Shown: piece after piece, positions 62,230 through 64,000 of the stretch
How the letters are laid out: each line of letters begins with the position of its first letter
Position numbering within the stretch: the first letter of the stretch is position 1
Assembly: GCF_014645355.1 (NCBI RefSeq)
Contig: NZ_BMLS01000003.1
Span: forward strand, 248,001 to 312,000
Reading direction: 5' to 3'
Source of the DNA: Bowmanella pacifica
Lineage (GTDB): Bacteria > Pseudomonadota > Gammaproteobacteria > Enterobacterales > Alteromonadaceae
Length of the DNA stretch: 64,000 bases
Made by a program: the position numbers and the translations under genes
Notes under the pieces: generated by a model
What the model was told of the DNA's origin: nothing
Database searches by the model: none
What the model saw: the letters and a program-made list of their open reading frames with translations, nothing else

Positions 62230-63711
62230 ATGCAAACCACCTTTATCCTGGCTTTTGGCCTTTATCTGCTCGGCATGATTGCGCTCGGCTGGTATGTATC
62301 CAGAAAGGGCAACAGTGGTGAGGACTTTCTGCTCGGCGGCCGCAGTTTGCCACTGCTGTTAACCCTGGGAACCACTGTGGCCACCATGGTCGGCACTGGC
62401 AGCTCGATGGGCGCAGTGGGTTTTGCCTACCAAAACGGCTGGGCTGGTACCCTCTACGGCATCGGTGGTGCCATTGGTATTCTATTATTGGCCTGGTGGT
62501 TTGCCCCGGTCAGAAACCTGCGCTTTATGACCATGAGTGAGGAGCTTGCCTACTACGTGGGCGCCAATCCGCTGATTAAAAACTTGATTGCCTTAGTGAT
62601 CTTTATTGCCAGCATTGGTTGGCTTGGGGCACATATTATTGGCGGCGGTATGTACCTGTCCTGGCTGACGGGTATTGATATTCAATGGGCCAAAGTGTTT
62701 ATCGCCCTGAGCTTTGCTATTTATGTGGTGATTGGCGGCTATACCGCCGTAGTCTGGACAGACTCCATTCAGGCCCTGATTCTTTTTACCGGCTTTATAC
62801 TGATGGCCGGTTTTTCCCTGCACCATGTGGGGGGATGGGACGCCATGCTGGCAGCCCAACCGGCAGAAAATATCTCCTGGTTTGCGGTGGATAAAACCGG
62901 CGTGTTGCCAGCCATTTCTCTGTCTCTGGCCATTCTGGTTGGCATACTGGCCACCCCTTCTTTTCGTCAGCGCATCTACTCCGGCAACGATGTCAGCTCA
63001 ATCCGCCGTTCCTTTGTCTACTCGGGTCTGTTGTATCTGATGTTCTCCTGCATACCGGCCATTATTGGTATGACTGCTTATGCCACCGTTGCCGACCTGG
63101 ACAATCCGTCGTTCGCCTTTCCCCACATTGCACTGCACTTTATGCCGCTGGGCTTAGGGGTTTTGATCATTATTGCAGGTATTTCTGCCACCTTGTCCAG
63201 TGCCAGTTCCGATGCCATTGCCGCCGTCAGTGTCGTGCTGCGCGACTTGTTTGTACTGGTCACGGGTAAAATGCCGCAAGCCAATAAAGTTGTGCTGTTA
63301 TCACGCATTTCACTGGTCATTACTATCAGTTTGGCACTGGGCTTTGCCCTGACGTCGAACGATATCATTGCCTATATCACTAAGATGATCGCCATCTTGA
63401 TGTCCGGTATGTGTATATGTGGTTTGCTTGGACGCTTCTGGCCTCGTTATAACTGGCAAGGTGCATTGGCGACCTTAGTCGCGGGTATGGGTACGGCCTT
63501 GTATGTGAGTCTGAGCCCACAAATAAACAGTCTGTTTGGTAACCCTGTGCTGCCTTCTCTGTCTGCCGCTTTATTGGCTGGCGTACTGGTGACTCTGATT
63601 ACGCCCCGCTGTGCCATCAGCCGAGAAGAGGCGTTGGCAATCTTGGATGCTGAACGCCAGAAGATGGAAAGCCGCCCGGCGTCGCAATCTCTGGCCGGTC
63701 AGGAGGCATAA
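62230..63711 (+). CDS. Sodium:solute symporter (SSS family)
   Basis: A 493-residue, 13-helix SSS-family symporter. GRSLPLLLTLGTTVATMVGTGS at helices 1-2 and VVIGGYTAVVWTDSIQALIL in the middle are the family hallmarks. It should bring the cluster's D-amino acids or N-acyl derivatives across the inner membrane with sodium. The ribosome site is weak (CAGAGG upstream). It lies 65 bases after ridA; that gap holds no gene, only a G+C-rich hairpin-like stretch. Confidence 0.93.
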   Translation: MQTTFILAFGLYLLGMIALGWYVSRKGNSGEDFLLGGRSLPLLLTLGTTVATMVGTGSSMGAVGFAYQNGWAGTLYGIGGAIGILLLAWWFAPVRNLRFMTMSEELAYYVGANPLIKNLIALVIFIASIGWLGAHIIGGGMYLSWLTGIDIQWAKVFIALSFAIYVVIGGYTAVVWTDSIQALILFTGFILMAGFSLHHVGGWDAMLAAQPAENISWFAVDKTGVLPAISLSLAILVGILATPSFRQRIYSGNDVSSIRRSFVYSGLLYLMFSCIPAIIGMTAYATVADLDNPSFAFPHIALHFMPLGLGVLIIIAGISATLSSASSDAIAAVSVVLRDLFVLVTGKMPQANKVVLLSRISLVITISLALGFALTSNDIIAYITKMIAILMSGMCICGLLGRFWPRYNWQGALATLVAGMGTALYVSLSPQINSLFGNPVLPSLSAALLAGVLVTLITPRCAISREEALAILDAERQKMESRPASQSLAGQEA

Positions 63712-63713
63712 TC

Positions 63714-64000
63714 ATGCGTATCGTATTATTCGGCGAATGCATGCTTGAACACAGCGATAGCGGGGAATTTCGCTTTGGCGGGGATACATTAAATACAGCC
63801 TTGTATCTGAGTAGAATGCTACCGGCAGGCAAAGTGCAGGTGCGCTACGCCACAGCACTGGGTATAGATCAAGACAGTGATGCGCTGTTGGCAACCTGGC
63901 AACAAGAAGGGCTGGACACCTCGCTGGTCTTACGTCTGACTGACAAGGTACCCGGCAGATACCGTATCCATTTACAACCCGACGGACAACGTCGTTTTGA
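63714..64000 (+). CDS. PfkB-family sugar kinase, 2-keto-3-deoxygluconate kinase-like (C-terminus beyond window)
   Basis: An ATG at 63714 follows AGGAGG by seven bases and two bases after the symporter stop. The visible 95 residues (IVLFGECMLEHSDSGEFRFGGDTLNTALYLSRML) show the PfkB N-terminal GG-D-x-x-N-x-A motif typical of 2-keto-3-deoxygluconate kinases. The ATP-binding part lies outside the window. It belongs to the D-amino-acid operon, although a sugar kinase has no obvious place in that pathway. Confidence 0.9.
   Translation, partial: MRIVLFGECMLEHSDSGEFRFGGDTLNTALYLSRMLPAGKVQVRYATALGIDQDSDALLATWQQEGLDTSLVLRLTDKVPGRYRIHLQPDGQRRF

Noticed and set aside
1-64000. Search for CRISPR arrays, insertion sequences, tRNA or rRNA genes
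   Set aside because: No repeated units, transposase-like frames, cloverleaf-like stretches or ribosomal RNA sequence were noticed by eye.

Overview
The window looks like the chromosome of a free-living, aerobic, marine-type gammaproteobacterium, most likely in the Alteromonadales (Alteromonadaceae-like). The grounds are the gene families themselves: large TonB receptors with a D-amino-acid cluster, a REC-DUF3369-EAL regulator, YbiT, FadE with a PsrA-like repressor, an M2 peptidyl-dipeptidase and a NhaC antiporter. I see no phage, transposon, integron, CRISPR, rRNA or tRNA, and no stretch of obviously foreign composition. The genus is not claimed.

Layout. 1-6420: a c-di-GMP block with a PAS-GGDEF-EAL protein (cut by the window edge), an RRM RNA-binding protein, and a translationally coupled pair of REC-DUF3369-EAL regulator and Cache-type histidine kinase. 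6871-9990: a stand-alone CBM48 protein and PEP carboxylase. 10042-13500: a decayed gene, a DUF2938/DUF2798 pair divergent from a LysR regulator, and a class-C-like serine hydrolase. 13665-16663: a TetR (PsrA-like)-fadE operon with a perfect palindromic operator. 17003-26553: an M2 dipeptidase lipoprotein, a SixA-like phosphatase, a TonB receptor, NhaC, a zinc-type CDF exporter and the ABC-F protein YbiT.

26743-35163 is an envelope-modification region. One unit is GT2-VTT/DedA-GT39 (ArnT-like). The other is a BamA-like outer-membrane protein, DgkA, EptA and a PAP2 phosphatase, followed by cytochrome b561. Read together, they could make and flip an undecaprenyl-phosphate sugar, transfer it and phosphoethanolamine to lipid A, and recycle the diacylglycerol and polyprenyl by-products. 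Opposite and just downstream (40017-35213, minus) is a tightly overlapping operon: TPR protein, PmrA/QseB-like regulator, QseC/PmrB-like kinase, cupredoxin-fold protein, FTR1/EfeU-like membrane protein, outer-membrane protein and CBS protein. Both operons are preceded by a PmrA-type box (two TTAAG-like half-sites with N5 spacing), which suggests one regulon. The FTR1 and cupredoxin proteins have lost their textbook metal-binding motifs, so this looks like a metal-blind derivative of an iron-uptake module. I consider it the most interesting system here.

40079-53832: a TPR protein with a degenerate GGDEF domain, a rhomboid protease, a GNAT acetyltransferase, a PPP-family phosphatase that lacks most metal ligands, an orphan periplasmic binding protein, DUF2937 and MAPEG membrane proteins, a four-gene MacAB-like exporter, a NIT-domain chemoreceptor whose start lies behind a perfect 14-bp hairpin, and an AhpD-like protein. 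53988-64000: an AraC regulator, then a D-amino-acid catabolic cluster: a divergent TonB receptor facing a D-amino-acid deaminase, RpiR regulator, D-aminoacylase, RidA, sodium/solute symporter and a PfkB sugar kinase cut by the right edge.
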